Source of the DNA: Candidatus Roizmanbacteria bacterium
GTDB lineage: Bacteria > Patescibacteriota > Microgenomatia > UBA1406 > GWC2-37-13
Assembly (NCBI GenBank): GCA_027002315.1
Contig: JALWZV010000014.1
Span: forward strand, 1-26,108
Reading direction: 5' to 3'
Length of the DNA: 26,108 nt
Shown here piece by piece: positions 7,301 to 13,955 of the stretch. The notes beneath the pieces were generated by a model that made no database searches, was not told where the DNA came from, and worked only from the letters and a program-made list of their open reading frames with translations. The first letter of the stretch is position 1. Each line of letters begins with the position of its first letter. The translations under genes and the position numbers were made by a program.

Positions 7301-7340
7301 AGAAATTAGGTTAATTAGGTCAATTAGAAATTAGAAATTA
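7301..7340 (+). repeat. AT-rich ATTAGAAATTAGAAATT-type simple repeat
   Basis: Repeated AGAAATTA/AATTAGAAATT units between the repeat array and the end of pgi. A 21-bp stretch (7319-7339) is identical to 12851-12871 at the right flank of the second array. From 6820 to 7345 I find no gene: the stretch holds only the repeat units and this tract. Confidence 0.65.
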
Positions 7341-7345
7341 TATTT

Positions 7346-8656
7346 TTATTTCTCCAATATTTTTTTCGTCTCTGTTTTGTACAGCTCTACATGTGGCTGG
7401 TCAAAGGCGTTTATGTTCAGTAACTGAGCAAGATACATAATCTCAAGCATCTTAAACTGCATAAACTCTCCCAGTGAGAACTCGTTTAACCTCTCAAGCT
7501 TGATGTCTGTGAACGGCCGCTTTTGTTTGGTATAGGTAATCTCTGTTCCTTCAAGCACAGCGTTCATAATCGACTCAAGAGTTCTTCCTTTCACGCTCGG
7601 GGTGAGGTTCAGGAAAAGTTTTTTAGGAACAGCTACTTTATCACGTTTTTCAACAGAGATAAACGCCGTTGTTTTGTCATTTGGTCCTCCTAAATATAAC
7701 TGCATCAATGAGTGATGATCCGTCGAGCCGATTGATGTCATCGGAGTAACTCCGGCAAAAACTCTTTTTCCATTTTTATCGTGTTCTTTTCCCAAGCTTT
7801 CTGCCATTAGTTGTTGATGCCATTTCCCCAAAGACTCCAAAGCAGGAACAAAAAAGTAAAGGTTGTTAATATTCTTACCGTTTTTGTTGTGATAATAAGT
7901 TATAGCCGCTGATATTGCTGCAGAGTTTTGTTCAGGCTTTGATGACAATATCTTATTACGTATAGATAAAGCTCCTTGCAGAAGAGACTTTATATCAACG
8001 CCGATAAGCCCTAAAGGGAAAAGACCGACGGGGGACAAGACCGAGTATCGTCCTCCAACCTTTGGCGGAACAGGTAGAGTATCTATTCCTACCTCCTTTG
8101 ACTTATTCCAAAGTTTAGACCCTTCCCCGGTGATAGCAACGATTCTTTGATTAATGTCTCGCAGCTCTTTATTTAAGGCTCCAATTAATGTCTCAAAGTT
8201 AGTCATTGTCTCCAGCGTCCCTCCAGATTTACTGATCAGAACAACCGAGACCTGCTTGCTTTTTTTAACCTTTTTTTTGATTAGTTGAGGTATCTTAGAC
8301 ATCAGCTCTGGATTATTTGTGTCAAGGAAAATTAGTTTTGGGTAAACAGTAAGGTCGGCGATGTTGTTATCTGAAAACAAAGCATCGTAAACAGCCTTAG
8401 TTCCTAAATTTGATCCGCCAATACCGATGACGAAAACGTATCTTAGACACCTTGTCTTTTTCTTCTTAACCATAGCCAAGACATCCTGTAAAACCCTTTT
8501 ATCCTCTGGTAGATTAATGCTCGCCTCATCCTCGTTTATATACGAACTTTTTGCTTTAACAACACCCTTCAGTTTTTTGGTGTACTCTTCTAATTTTTTT
8601 AAACTTTTATCCAGCTCTTTTTTTGGAACAAGCGCCCCTTTGTAAGTAAATTTCAT
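7346..8656 (-). CDS. pgi: glucose-6-phosphate isomerase
   Basis: A 436-residue cytosolic enzyme interconverting glucose-6-phosphate and fructose-6-phosphate. It carries the paired SIS-type sugar-phosphate motifs of the PGI family: VIGIGGSNLGTKAVYDAL (from residue 77) and LISKSGGTLETMTNFETL (from 140). GGRYSVLSPVGLFPLGLIG follows, then WHQQLMAESLGKE with the catalytic-loop glutamate and SIGSTDHHSLMQLYLGG. At ~436 residues it matches the short form seen in Firmicutes and archaeal-like PGIs rather than the ~550-residue proteobacterial form. The ATG at 8656 lies 14 nt after manA, so the two are one operon making fructose-6-P and mannose-6-P interconvertible, a link to the glycan genes. No Shine-Dalgarno is visible. 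Confidence 0.93.
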   Translation of the reverse strand: MKFTYKGALVPKKELDKSLKKLEEYTKKLKGVVKAKSSYINEDEASINLPEDKRVLQDVLAMVKKKKTRCLRYVFVIGIGGSNLGTKAVYDALFSDNNIADLTVYPKLIFLDTNNPELMSKIPQLIKKKVKKSKQVSVVLISKSGGTLETMTNFETLIGALNKELRDINQRIVAITGEGSKLWNKSKEVGIDTLPVPPKVGGRYSVLSPVGLFPLGLIGVDIKSLLQGALSIRNKILSSKPEQNSAAISAAITYYHNKNGKNINNLYFFVPALESLGKWHQQLMAESLGKEHDKNGKRVFAGVTPMTSIGSTDHHSLMQLYLGGPNDKTTAFISVEKRDKVAVPKKLFLNLTPSVKGRTLESIMNAVLEGTEITYTKQKRPFTDIKLERLNEFSLGEFMQFKMLEIMYLAQLLNINAFDQPHVELYKTETKKILEK

Positions 8657-8670
8657 ATTTTGTTTTGAAT

Positions 8671-9843
8671 TTATAATGTTGTTTTAACAATAACGCTCTC
8701 TTTTAGAGGTTCAATGGAGTATGTCCCTGTATGGGCGGGAATAAAGCAAGAGTGTCCTCTTGTGAGATGAACGCTGCCATCCGGACCAGAGATATTTACC
8801 TCGCCGTCTCTTACAAATAAGTGGTGAAAAATAGAGTTGGTGCTAAACTCGGCCTTTTCTCTTAGAGAGTAAAGGTCTACATTATAATACGGTGTTCGCA
8901 AAAGCGTGTTACCGCTCACGGACTTTCTCAGATTCTCTATCTTGTTTTTTTTCTCGTTTGTCTCTATATGCTTAAAGTACTCGTCTATCTGCAACTCTCT
9001 GATTGTACCGTTATCCTTAATCTTTCCTTGATCAAAAGAGCGCAGTGTTGAGGTTGAGTCCAGAACATCAACCTGTACCTCGTAAACAACATTGCCTAAT
9101 GGGTGATTCTTTTTATCCTCTTCCCAGGAATGATGAACTCCTCCCTCGCTCAGATCGATTACCTCATATTTTTTGACATGGTACAGGTTTACAAAGTTAT
9201 GCGGATCATGTTTCTTAATATATTCTTTAGCTTTTTGACGTGCCTGATCTACTGTCATCTCTTTACTCAGTACAGAGCTGCTTAGCTCTCTCATCTTGTT
9301 GACCACGAGCTCACAGGTCTTTTTATACTCTGATAAGTCTGTGCCTTTCTTGAGCCCCAAAGTTATATACCCATCCTCTAAGAAATACCACGACTCTGGT
9401 TTTGGTTTCCATTTACATTGAGTGCCCGGTTTGACATGTATTTGGAAAGAGTTTCCAAAAGCTTGATTGAGCTTTATCAAGAGCGCGTTTTGTTTTATCT
9501 TGGACAAAGATTTACCCAAGGCCTCCGAGTTGTTGTTGATTAAAGACGAGAGCGAGATGTACTCATCTTTTTTGTAAGGAGACTCAACCTCGCGTGTCGT
9601 ACTCCAGCCTTTTTCCGGTAAAAACTCAGAACTTGAGGAGTCGGTAACGTGAAGCAGGAGTTTTGAGTCGCCAAAGAACTCATAACTTTGGCCGATTTTT
9701 AAGTTCTTAAATGCTTTTATACCGCTCCATTTCTTAAGGTCAAGGATGTATTTTCCTCCCCAGGTTGGTTGTTCTATTAACTTAGGAACAACAAGATGTG
9801 GTTTTTTTGCTACTTTCATACTTCTCTTAAAGTATTTTAGCAT
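8671..9843 (-). CDS. manA: mannose-6-phosphate isomerase, class I (cupin)
   Basis: A 390-residue class I phosphomannose isomerase-like protein, converting fructose-6-P to mannose-6-P for sugar-nucleotide synthesis. Recognisable features are QPTWGG near 25-30, QIHVKPG (134-140), KPKPESWYFLEDG (146-158), GGVHHSW (234-240), YEVQVDVLDSTSTLRSFD (the ELQxxSDxTYRxYD segment) and IRELQIDEYF. The C-terminal cupin lobe ends in PAHTGTYSIEP. The zinc site is partly altered: VHHSW replaces the usual VHAI/PAG motif. The start at 9843 lies 5 nt after a TATAAT box, so it fits a leaderless mRNA; the internal ATG at codon 9 is an alternative. First gene of the manA-pgi operon, divergent from the UbiA-family gene. 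Confidence 0.85.
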   Translation of the reverse strand: MLKYFKRSMKVAKKPHLVVPKLIEQPTWGGKYILDLKKWSGIKAFKNLKIGQSYEFFGDSKLLLHVTDSSSSEFLPEKGWSTTREVESPYKKDEYISLSSLINNNSEALGKSLSKIKQNALLIKLNQAFGNSFQIHVKPGTQCKWKPKPESWYFLEDGYITLGLKKGTDLSEYKKTCELVVNKMRELSSSVLSKEMTVDQARQKAKEYIKKHDPHNFVNLYHVKKYEVIDLSEGGVHHSWEEDKKNHPLGNVVYEVQVDVLDSTSTLRSFDQGKIKDNGTIRELQIDEYFKHIETNEKKNKIENLRKSVSGNTLLRTPYYNVDLYSLREKAEFSTNSIFHHLFVRDGEVNISGPDGSVHLTRGHSCFIPAHTGTYSIEPLKESVIVKTTL

Positions 9844-9848
9844 AAAGT

Positions 9849-9858
9849 ATTATATAAT
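9849..9858. promoter_or_regulatory. palindromic bidirectional -10 element
   Basis: ATTATATAAT is its own reverse complement and contains overlapping TATAAT boxes for both strands: 9853-9858 for the plus-strand gene at 9869 and 9849-9854 for manA, whose ATG begins 5 nt away. The two genes are only 25 bp apart, so one symmetrical element probably opens both promoters. No -35 hexamer is evident on either side. Confidence 0.55.
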
Positions 9859-9868
9859 TTTTTTTGTG

Positions 9869-10786
9869 ATGAAAAACAGAGTACTGATCTGGGCAAAACT
9901 GTTTCGTGTAAACCAGTGGATTAAGAATCTAGTTGTGTTTACAGCGATAATATTTACGGGAAGATTGTTTGAGTGGAGTGCTTTTCTTAACACAACCTTT
10001 GCCTTCATAATTTTTTGCTTAGCCTCATCTACCTCGTACATTATCAACGATGTTATTGATTATCCATACGACAGAAAACATCCAGTTAAGAAATTCAGAC
10101 CGATAGCTAACGGAGATATCACCATCCCGGAAGCTACATTTGCGGCCTTTATCTTAGGCCTAATTGTCTTTATAGCAAGTTTGTTTTTTTCTCCCTCCTT
10201 CTTTTTCTTAATCTTCTTGTTCTTGTTGCTTCACATTCTTTACTCTCTTTACTTAAAACACAGGCCGATTATTGATATCTTTACAATCTCGTTCTCTTTT
10301 TTGTTTAGAGCTTATGGTGGCGAGGTTGTGAGTGGCTATCATATTCCAATCTGGCTTTTACTCACAATATTCTTCATCTCTCTTTTTATGGCTAGTGTGA
10401 AAAGACACGCCGAACTCGTTGCTCAAGGAACAAAGACACGGCTGTCCTTGATGTATTATCAGGAACGATTACTGGACTTTTTAACCATAACCTTTGCAAC
10501 AAGTACGACAATCTCTTACGCATTTTATACATACTTTGAGAGACCGCCGTCAGCACACACAATCTTTTCTAAGTTTTTTTCAACCTTTTGGCCAAACTTT
10601 GAGGCAAGAAAATGGATGATGATAACAATACCTTTTGTGGTTTATGGCGTTGCGCGTTACGCTCAGCTTTTGTACGAGGGAGAGAGAGGCGAGAGGCCCG
10701 AGAGAATTGTTGTTACAGATATTCCCTTAATCGTGTCAATAGCCTTGTGGGTTGTTACAATAGTATCACTTATCTATATATTATAA
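9869..10786 (+). CDS. UbiA-family polyprenyl-phosphate phosphoribosyltransferase
   Basis: A 305-residue integral membrane protein with about eight to nine hydrophobic segments. The prenyl-diphosphate/metal motif NDVIDYPYDRKHPVKKFRP (60-78) matches the NDxxDxxxDRxHPxKxxRPIAxG signature of decaprenyl-phosphate 5-phosphoribosyltransferase (Rv3806c type), which moves phosphoribose from PRPP to a polyprenyl phosphate as the first step toward lipid-linked arabinose donors. The upstream reading frame extends to 9746 but runs through manA; the ATG at 9869, 10 nt after TATAAT, is the sensible start. It points to a pentose-containing cell-wall glycan, consistent with the galactofuranose genes further right. 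recA follows 21 nt downstream and may be co-transcribed. Confidence 0.82.
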   Translation: MKNRVLIWAKLFRVNQWIKNLVVFTAIIFTGRLFEWSAFLNTTFAFIIFCLASSTSYIINDVIDYPYDRKHPVKKFRPIANGDITIPEATFAAFILGLIVFIASLFFSPSFFFLIFLFLLLHILYSLYLKHRPIIDIFTISFSFLFRAYGGEVVSGYHIPIWLLLTIFFISLFMASVKRHAELVAQGTKTRLSLMYYQERLLDFLTITFATSTTISYAFYTYFERPPSAHTIFSKFFSTFWPNFEARKWMMITIPFVVYGVARYAQLLYEGERGERPERIVVTDIPLIVSIALWVVTIVSLIYIL

Positions 10787-10807
10787 ATTTAGGACTTAAT
10801 TTTAATT

Positions 10808-11806
10808 ATGAACAAAACTAAAAGTAGTGGTAAACAAGAGGCAGTTAAACATGCCATAGAACAGATACAAAAACAGTTTGGTAAAGGGGCAATAATGAGA
10901 TTAGGCGAGAAGAAGGTATCCAAGATGGAGACAATAAGTACCGGAGTTATGGCACTAGATGCCGCTTTGGGAGTAGGAGGTATTCCTGTTGGAAGAATTA
11001 TAGAGATATATGGTCCGGAGTCATCTGGAAAGACAACGGTTTGTTTGTCGACCATCGCACAGGTCCAGAAAAATGGCGGTGTGGCAGCGTTTGTTGATGT
11101 TGAGCACGCCCTTGATCCTGTGTGGGCAAAAAAACTGGGAGTAGATGTGGACAATCTTTTAGTCTCTCAGCCAGACACAGGCGAGCAGGCACTGGAGATA
11201 ACAGAACAGTTAATCAGATCAGGCGGTGTGGATATAGTTGTTGTTGACTCAGTCGCCGCTCTTGTTCCGCAGTCTGAGATAGAAGGAAGTATGGGAGATG
11301 CTCAGATGGGAGTTCAAGCAAGGCTTATGTCTCAGGCTTTGCGCAAGATAACAGGAGTGGTCTCAAAATCAAAGACGACGGTTATCTTTACCAATCAAAT
11401 TAGGCACAAGATTGGAGTGTTCTTTGGAAATCCGGAAACAACATCTGGAGGTATGGCTCTTAAGTTTTATGCTTCGGTGAGAATGGACATTAGAAAGGTG
11501 GAGACACTTAAGAAAAGTGGTCAGCCAATTGGAGCGCGAGTAAGAGTAAAGGTTGTTAAGAACAAAGTTGCTCCTCCATTTAAAGAGGCAAAGTTTATCA
11601 TCACCGGTGAGGGTATTGACAAAATAGCCTCGATTATTGGTACAGGTGTCGGCCTCGGTATAATTAAAAGAAGCGGTTCGTTTTTAAAGTATAACGACAA
11701 GATAATTGGCCAAGGGTTAGAACAAGCCAAGCAGGCCTTGTTGGAGGATAAAAAATTAATGAGCAGTATAGAAAAAGAGGTTAGAGAAAAACTTTTTTCT
11801 AGTTAA
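10808..11806 (+). CDS. recA: recombinase RecA
   Basis: A 332-residue RecA, the ATP-dependent strand-exchange recombinase. Walker A GPESSGKTT is at 69-77, Walker B IVVVD at 143-147, and the L2/core region TNQIRHKIGVFFGNPETTSG at 195-214, then ALKFYASVRMDIRK. It ends soon after the conserved C-terminal domain and lacks the long acidic tail of E. coli RecA, giving a slightly short protein. The ATG at 10808 has no Shine-Dalgarno; an AT-rich TATTATAAAT tract lies 25-35 nt upstream. No SOS-box-like palindrome is seen. recX follows after 2 nt. Confidence 0.97.
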   Translation: MNKTKSSGKQEAVKHAIEQIQKQFGKGAIMRLGEKKVSKMETISTGVMALDAALGVGGIPVGRIIEIYGPESSGKTTVCLSTIAQVQKNGGVAAFVDVEHALDPVWAKKLGVDVDNLLVSQPDTGEQALEITEQLIRSGGVDIVVVDSVAALVPQSEIEGSMGDAQMGVQARLMSQALRKITGVVSKSKTTVIFTNQIRHKIGVFFGNPETTSGGMALKFYASVRMDIRKVETLKKSGQPIGARVRVKVVKNKVAPPFKEAKFIITGEGIDKIASIIGTGVGLGIIKRSGSFLKYNDKIIGQGLEQAKQALLEDKKLMSSIEKEVREKLFSS

Positions 11807-11808
11807 TA

Positions 11809-12288
11809 ATGGAGGAAAAGAAAAAATTAAGCAAGGCGCTTGATCTCGCATATTTTTACCTTAAGTTCAGGCCAAGGACTAAAAAAGAGGTTGAGGAATA
11901 CCTTTATAAAAAATCCAGGAAATATAAACTTAACTCCGAGATAATTAATCAAGCTCTGACTGTGTTAGAGGAACAAAAATATATCGATGACAGAGAGTTC
12001 ATCGAGTGGTTTGTGAATCAGAGATTAAAGACAAAACCGTCTGGGGTTATTCTTTTAAAGAGAGAGCTGTACAGGTTTAAGGCGGATAAAGATGCCATAG
12101 ACTCTTTTTTTAGAGACAACTCTTTTGATGAGGACAAGCTTGCGTTACAGGCGTTGGAGAGAAGGAGAAATTATTTTTCTCATTTTGAGGGAGAGGAGCT
12201 AAAGAAAAAAGCCATTAGCTTTTTACAGCGAAGAGGCTTTTCATACAGCACAGCCAAAACCGCCCTTCAAATCTTCAGTTCTAAGTAA
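11809..12288 (+). CDS. recX: regulatory protein RecX
   Basis: A 159-residue RecX-family protein, expected to bind inside the RecA filament and limit its activity. It shows the helical three-repeat pattern: ALDLAYFYLKFRPRTKKEVE near the start, ALTVLEEQKYIDDREFIEWF in the middle, and KKKAISFLQRRGFSYSTAKT near the end. The start is 2 nt after the recA stop, so translation is coupled and the order recA-recX is the common bacterial one. A 604-bp stretch without a gene follows (12289-12892), filled by the palindromic elements listed below. Confidence 0.88.
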   Translation: MEEKKKLSKALDLAYFYLKFRPRTKKEVEEYLYKKSRKYKLNSEIINQALTVLEEQKYIDDREFIEWFVNQRLKTKPSGVILLKRELYRFKADKDAIDSFFRDNSFDEDKLALQALERRRNYFSHFEGEELKKKAISFLQRRGFSYSTAKTALQIFSSK

Positions 12289-12333
12289 GTTTGATTTATC
12301 ACCCTTTTGTTGTTTGCTTTCAACGACGTATTA

Positions 12334-12393
12334 AAACCTTCAAGGTTAAAGAGGATTCCGACCTGTCGGAAACCGGGAAAACCTTGAAGGTTA
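12334..12393 (+). repeat. short intergenic relative of the coding palindromic element
   Basis: Perfect 13-bp inverted ends AACCTTCAAGGTT (12335-12347) and AACCTTGAAGGTT (12380-12392) enclose a TTCCGAC-CT-GTCGGAA hairpin. Read in the frame used by the in-gene copies it begins KPSRLKR and ends KP-stop-RL, the stop being TGA where the in-gene copies have CGA. The 58-bp inverted-repeat span is shorter than the 108-bp copies inside the genes at 18379 and 19625. Confidence 0.6.
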
Positions 12394-12418
12394 ATTCAAG
12401 GCGCATCCTTAGAATTTT

Positions 12419-12465
12419 GTCATCGCGAGGAGACCGATTTATCGGTCGACGTGGCGATCCCCGCC
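12419..12465 (+). repeat. palindromic interspersed repeat, solitary forward copy
   Basis: GTCATCGCGAGGA...GGCGATCCCCGCC with an internal GACCGAT-TT-ATCGGTC hairpin. It precedes the second array and is followed by 34 nt and then another forward copy, so it lacks an inverted partner. Confidence 0.65.
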
Positions 12466-12499
12466 GCTATGGTATTTAGCCTGTCTTTATAACGAACAC

Positions 12500-12655
12500 C
12501 GTCATTGCGAGGAACCCGACTTGTCGGGTGACGAAGCAATCCCCGCCGTTACGATTCTTAACACAACCTATGAAAAACCAAACAACAGCCAGTTCTATTT
12601 TCATATGAGCGGAGATCGCTTCGTCAGTCGCTAACACTCTTTCCTCGCGATGACG
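12500..12655. mobile_element. MITE-like derivative of the GIY-YIG element (unit 4)
   Basis: The forward end at 12500-12547 contains CCCGAC-TT-GTCGGG; the inverted end is 12609-12655. The 61-nt centre contains CCTATGAAAAACCAAACAAC, a diverged copy of the nuclease-gene start, and AGTTCTATTTTCATATGAG, a diverged trailer. The right end plus junction plus next left end closely match 6841-6931 in the first array. Confidence 0.55.
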
Positions 12656-12665
12656 CGAGAGAGTA

Positions 12666-12810
12666 GTCATTGCGAGCGCTAGCGACGCAATCTCCGCCGT
12701 TATGTTTTTTAACATAACTCATGAAAAATTAAAGACAAAGATTAATTTTGCTCTCACATAAGCGGAGATCGCCGCACTCTCCCGACGAGTCGGGATCGCT
12801 CGCGATGACG
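12666..12810. mobile_element. MITE-like derivative of the GIY-YIG element (unit 5)
   Basis: The forward end at 12666-12698 (GTCATTGCGAGCGCTAGCG...) and the inverted end at 12762-12810 flank a 63-nt centre with TTTTTTAACATAACTCATGA and ATTTTGCTCTCACATAAG. The junction to unit 4 is CGAGAGAGTA, the same 10-nt spacing as in the first array. The right flank TGCCAGATACAATTACATTT resembles the flank of unit 3. Confidence 0.55.
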
Positions 12811-12850
12811 TGCCAGATACAATTACATTTATTGTATCATTAGTAATGAA

Positions 12851-12872
12851 GTCAATTAGAAATTAGAAATTT
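12851..12872 (+). repeat. AT-rich AATTAGAAATTAGAAATT tract
   Basis: Shares an identical 21-bp stretch with 7319-7339 and, like it, sits between a repeat array and the 3' end of a minus-strand gene. Confidence 0.6.
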
Positions 12873-12892
12873 AATAAATTCTTCAATCATTC

Positions 12893-13525
12893 TCAGATAT
12901 ACTTATTTGCCAATCTAATCGTTTCTTTTTTAAAAAACTCTTTTATCTTTTCCCAATCTATCTTCTTAATCATCTCCGGCATATCGGATTTTTCTGCGTC
13001 CTCAAAATATTGGAGAGCTTTAAGTAGAGTTAATTTATTTATATCAAAGTTATGATACTTTTCATCATAAAAACCAAACATTTCCTCTATTGAAAAATGT
13101 TCATTTGCTAAAAAATAAAGATCAATGAAGTCCTTTTTTGTTCCTCTGTCCGTTATTGCTACTAGCTTCATTGCCGCAATATCTTCTTTTGAGGCAAGCT
13201 CGATTTTCATAAATTTGGTAGTTTTTCTAATTAGATTATATGGATAGTAAAACAAACTGAATTTAACATCATTAAATTTACCTACCATTGTGCGTGGTGT
13301 TTCTGTGTCCCCTTTATATTCTCCTATTGATTTTAGTAAGGTTTTTATTTCTTTAGTTTCAAATGAAATGTTGGTAAAAAAATCAAAATCAATTGAACGA
13401 CGATGGCCAAATTGAAGAGCCAAAGAAGAACCTCCAGCTAAATAACTGCCAGGAGGTAAAACTTTTTTATTCCCTAATAAGGCCAGAGTGTCTTGCGCAT
13501 GCTCAGATAAGGTTCCTGGAAACAT
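12893..13525 (-). CDS. AbiEii/AbiGii-family nucleotidyltransferase toxin
   Basis: A 210-residue protein of the AbiEii/AbiGii (DUF1814, COG2253-like) nucleotidyltransferase family. The catalytic signature is present: LAGGSSLALQFGHRRSIDFD at 29-48, with GGSS and the two aspartates D46 and D48. The second conserved block is KEDIAAMKLVAITDRGTKKD (113-132) followed by FIDLYFL. Related type IV/II toxins nucleotidylate RNA or tRNA. The N-terminal LSEHAQDTLALLG is the usual opening, supporting the ATG at 13525. This start lies 52 bp inside the upstream small gene, so the two are translationally linked. All key residues are intact. The pair sits between repeat arrays, typical of an accessory insertion. 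Confidence 0.85.
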   Translation of the reverse strand: MFPGTLSEHAQDTLALLGNKKVLPPGSYLAGGSSLALQFGHRRSIDFDFFTNISFETKEIKTLLKSIGEYKGDTETPRTMVGKFNDVKFSLFYYPYNLIRKTTKFMKIELASKEDIAAMKLVAITDRGTKKDFIDLYFLANEHFSIEEMFGFYDEKYHNFDINKLTLLKALQYFEDAEKSDMPEMIKKIDWEKIKEFFKKETIRLANKYI

Positions 13526-13773
13526 TTGACTTTTTTAATGGAAAAATTATAAATAAGCGCCCAAAAAGAAGCGCTTCTCAATGAAAAATCACGATAATTT
13601 TGTAACGTTTCTTTAATCTCTTTATCAGAATAATGCTTTCTTACCCATCTAACCGCCTCAATATCTCCTTTATCAAGAAGGCGACTAATGATAAAGTATG
13701 GTTTCTTTTTAGGATCAAGTTTTTTAACATCCACATCCCAAAAATAGCGATGCAGTGATTTAGGAATCCTCAT
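13474..13773 (-). CDS. putative antitoxin, DUF6922-like
   Basis: A 99-residue protein beginning MRIPKSLHRYFWDVDVKKLD, followed by IISRLLDKGDIEAVRWVRKHY. This is the pattern of short helical proteins (DUF6922-like) encoded directly before AbiEii-type nucleotidyltransferases, where they are assumed to be antitoxins. The family label is from memory; the role comes from position. Its last 52 bp overlap the toxin start. A TATAAT box ends 6 nt before the ATG, giving a probable leaderless transcript for the pair. Confidence 0.65.
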   Translation of the reverse strand: MRIPKSLHRYFWDVDVKKLDPKKKPYFIISRLLDKGDIEAVRWVRKHYSDKEIKETLQNYRDFSLRSASFWALIYNFSIKKVKCFQEPYLSMRKTLWPY

Positions 13774-13779
13774 AAATAT

Positions 13780-13785
13780 ATTATA
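13780..13785 (-). promoter_or_regulatory. -10 box of the toxin-antitoxin operon
   Basis: The minus strand reads TATAATATATTTATG: the box is 6 nt from the antitoxin ATG, nearly the same sequence and spacing as at 13944-13958 on the plus strand. Confidence 0.5.
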
Positions 13786-13798
13786 CTAACCTCTCTTT

Positions 13799-13831
13799 GT
13801 CATTGCGAGCGTTAGCGACGCAATCTCCGCC
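13799..13831 (+). repeat. palindromic interspersed repeat, solitary forward copy
   Basis: GTCATTGCGAGCGTTAGCG...GCAATCTCCGCC, nearly identical to the left end of unit 5 and followed by GTTATG as there. No inverted partner follows. Confidence 0.7.
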
Positions 13832-13904
13832 GTTATGATAAACATCATTATTTATCAATCACCATTCTTTATTTATTGTTATTTAAAAAGTAAATATTAA
13901 CTCA

Positions 13905-13940
13905 TTAAAAATTCATTCAAAATCAAAAATTAGAAATTAC
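13905..13940 (+). repeat. AT-rich AAAATTAGAAATTA-type tract
   Basis: AAAAATTCATTCAAAATC followed by AAAAATTAGAAATTAC, directly upstream of the GT2 promoter. The same word family appears in frame inside that gene. Confidence 0.45.
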
Positions 13941-13943
13941 TTA

Positions 13944-13949
13944 TATAAT
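13944..13949 (+). promoter_or_regulatory. -10 box of the GT2 gene
   Basis: TATAATATCTTTATG: TATAAT ends 6 nt before the ATG at 13956, predicting a leaderless mRNA. The context AATATCTTTATG is identical to that of the gene at 18379. Confidence 0.55.
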
Positions 13950-13955
13950 ATCTTT

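Noticed and set aside
6820..7345. Possible CRISPR array
   Set aside because: Repeats alternate in orientation, vary in length and internal sequence, and their spacers resemble each other and the nuclease-gene flanks. There is no constant repeat with unique spacers and no cas gene.
9746..9868. N-terminal extension of the UbiA-family ORF to 9746
   Set aside because: The extension is antisense to the manA coding sequence and lies upstream of the TATAAT at 9853; the ATG at 9869 begins the conserved protein.
10789..11730. Minus-strand ORFs opposite recA
   Set aside because: They mirror the well-conserved recA coding frame and show no start signal or recognisable domain.
12291..12715. Small ORFs on both strands after recX (12291-12479 plus, 12476-12715 minus)
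   Set aside because: They consist of translated palindromic repeats (the minus-strand product repeats ATDEAIS-like strings from the repeat itself), with no start signal and no family resemblance.
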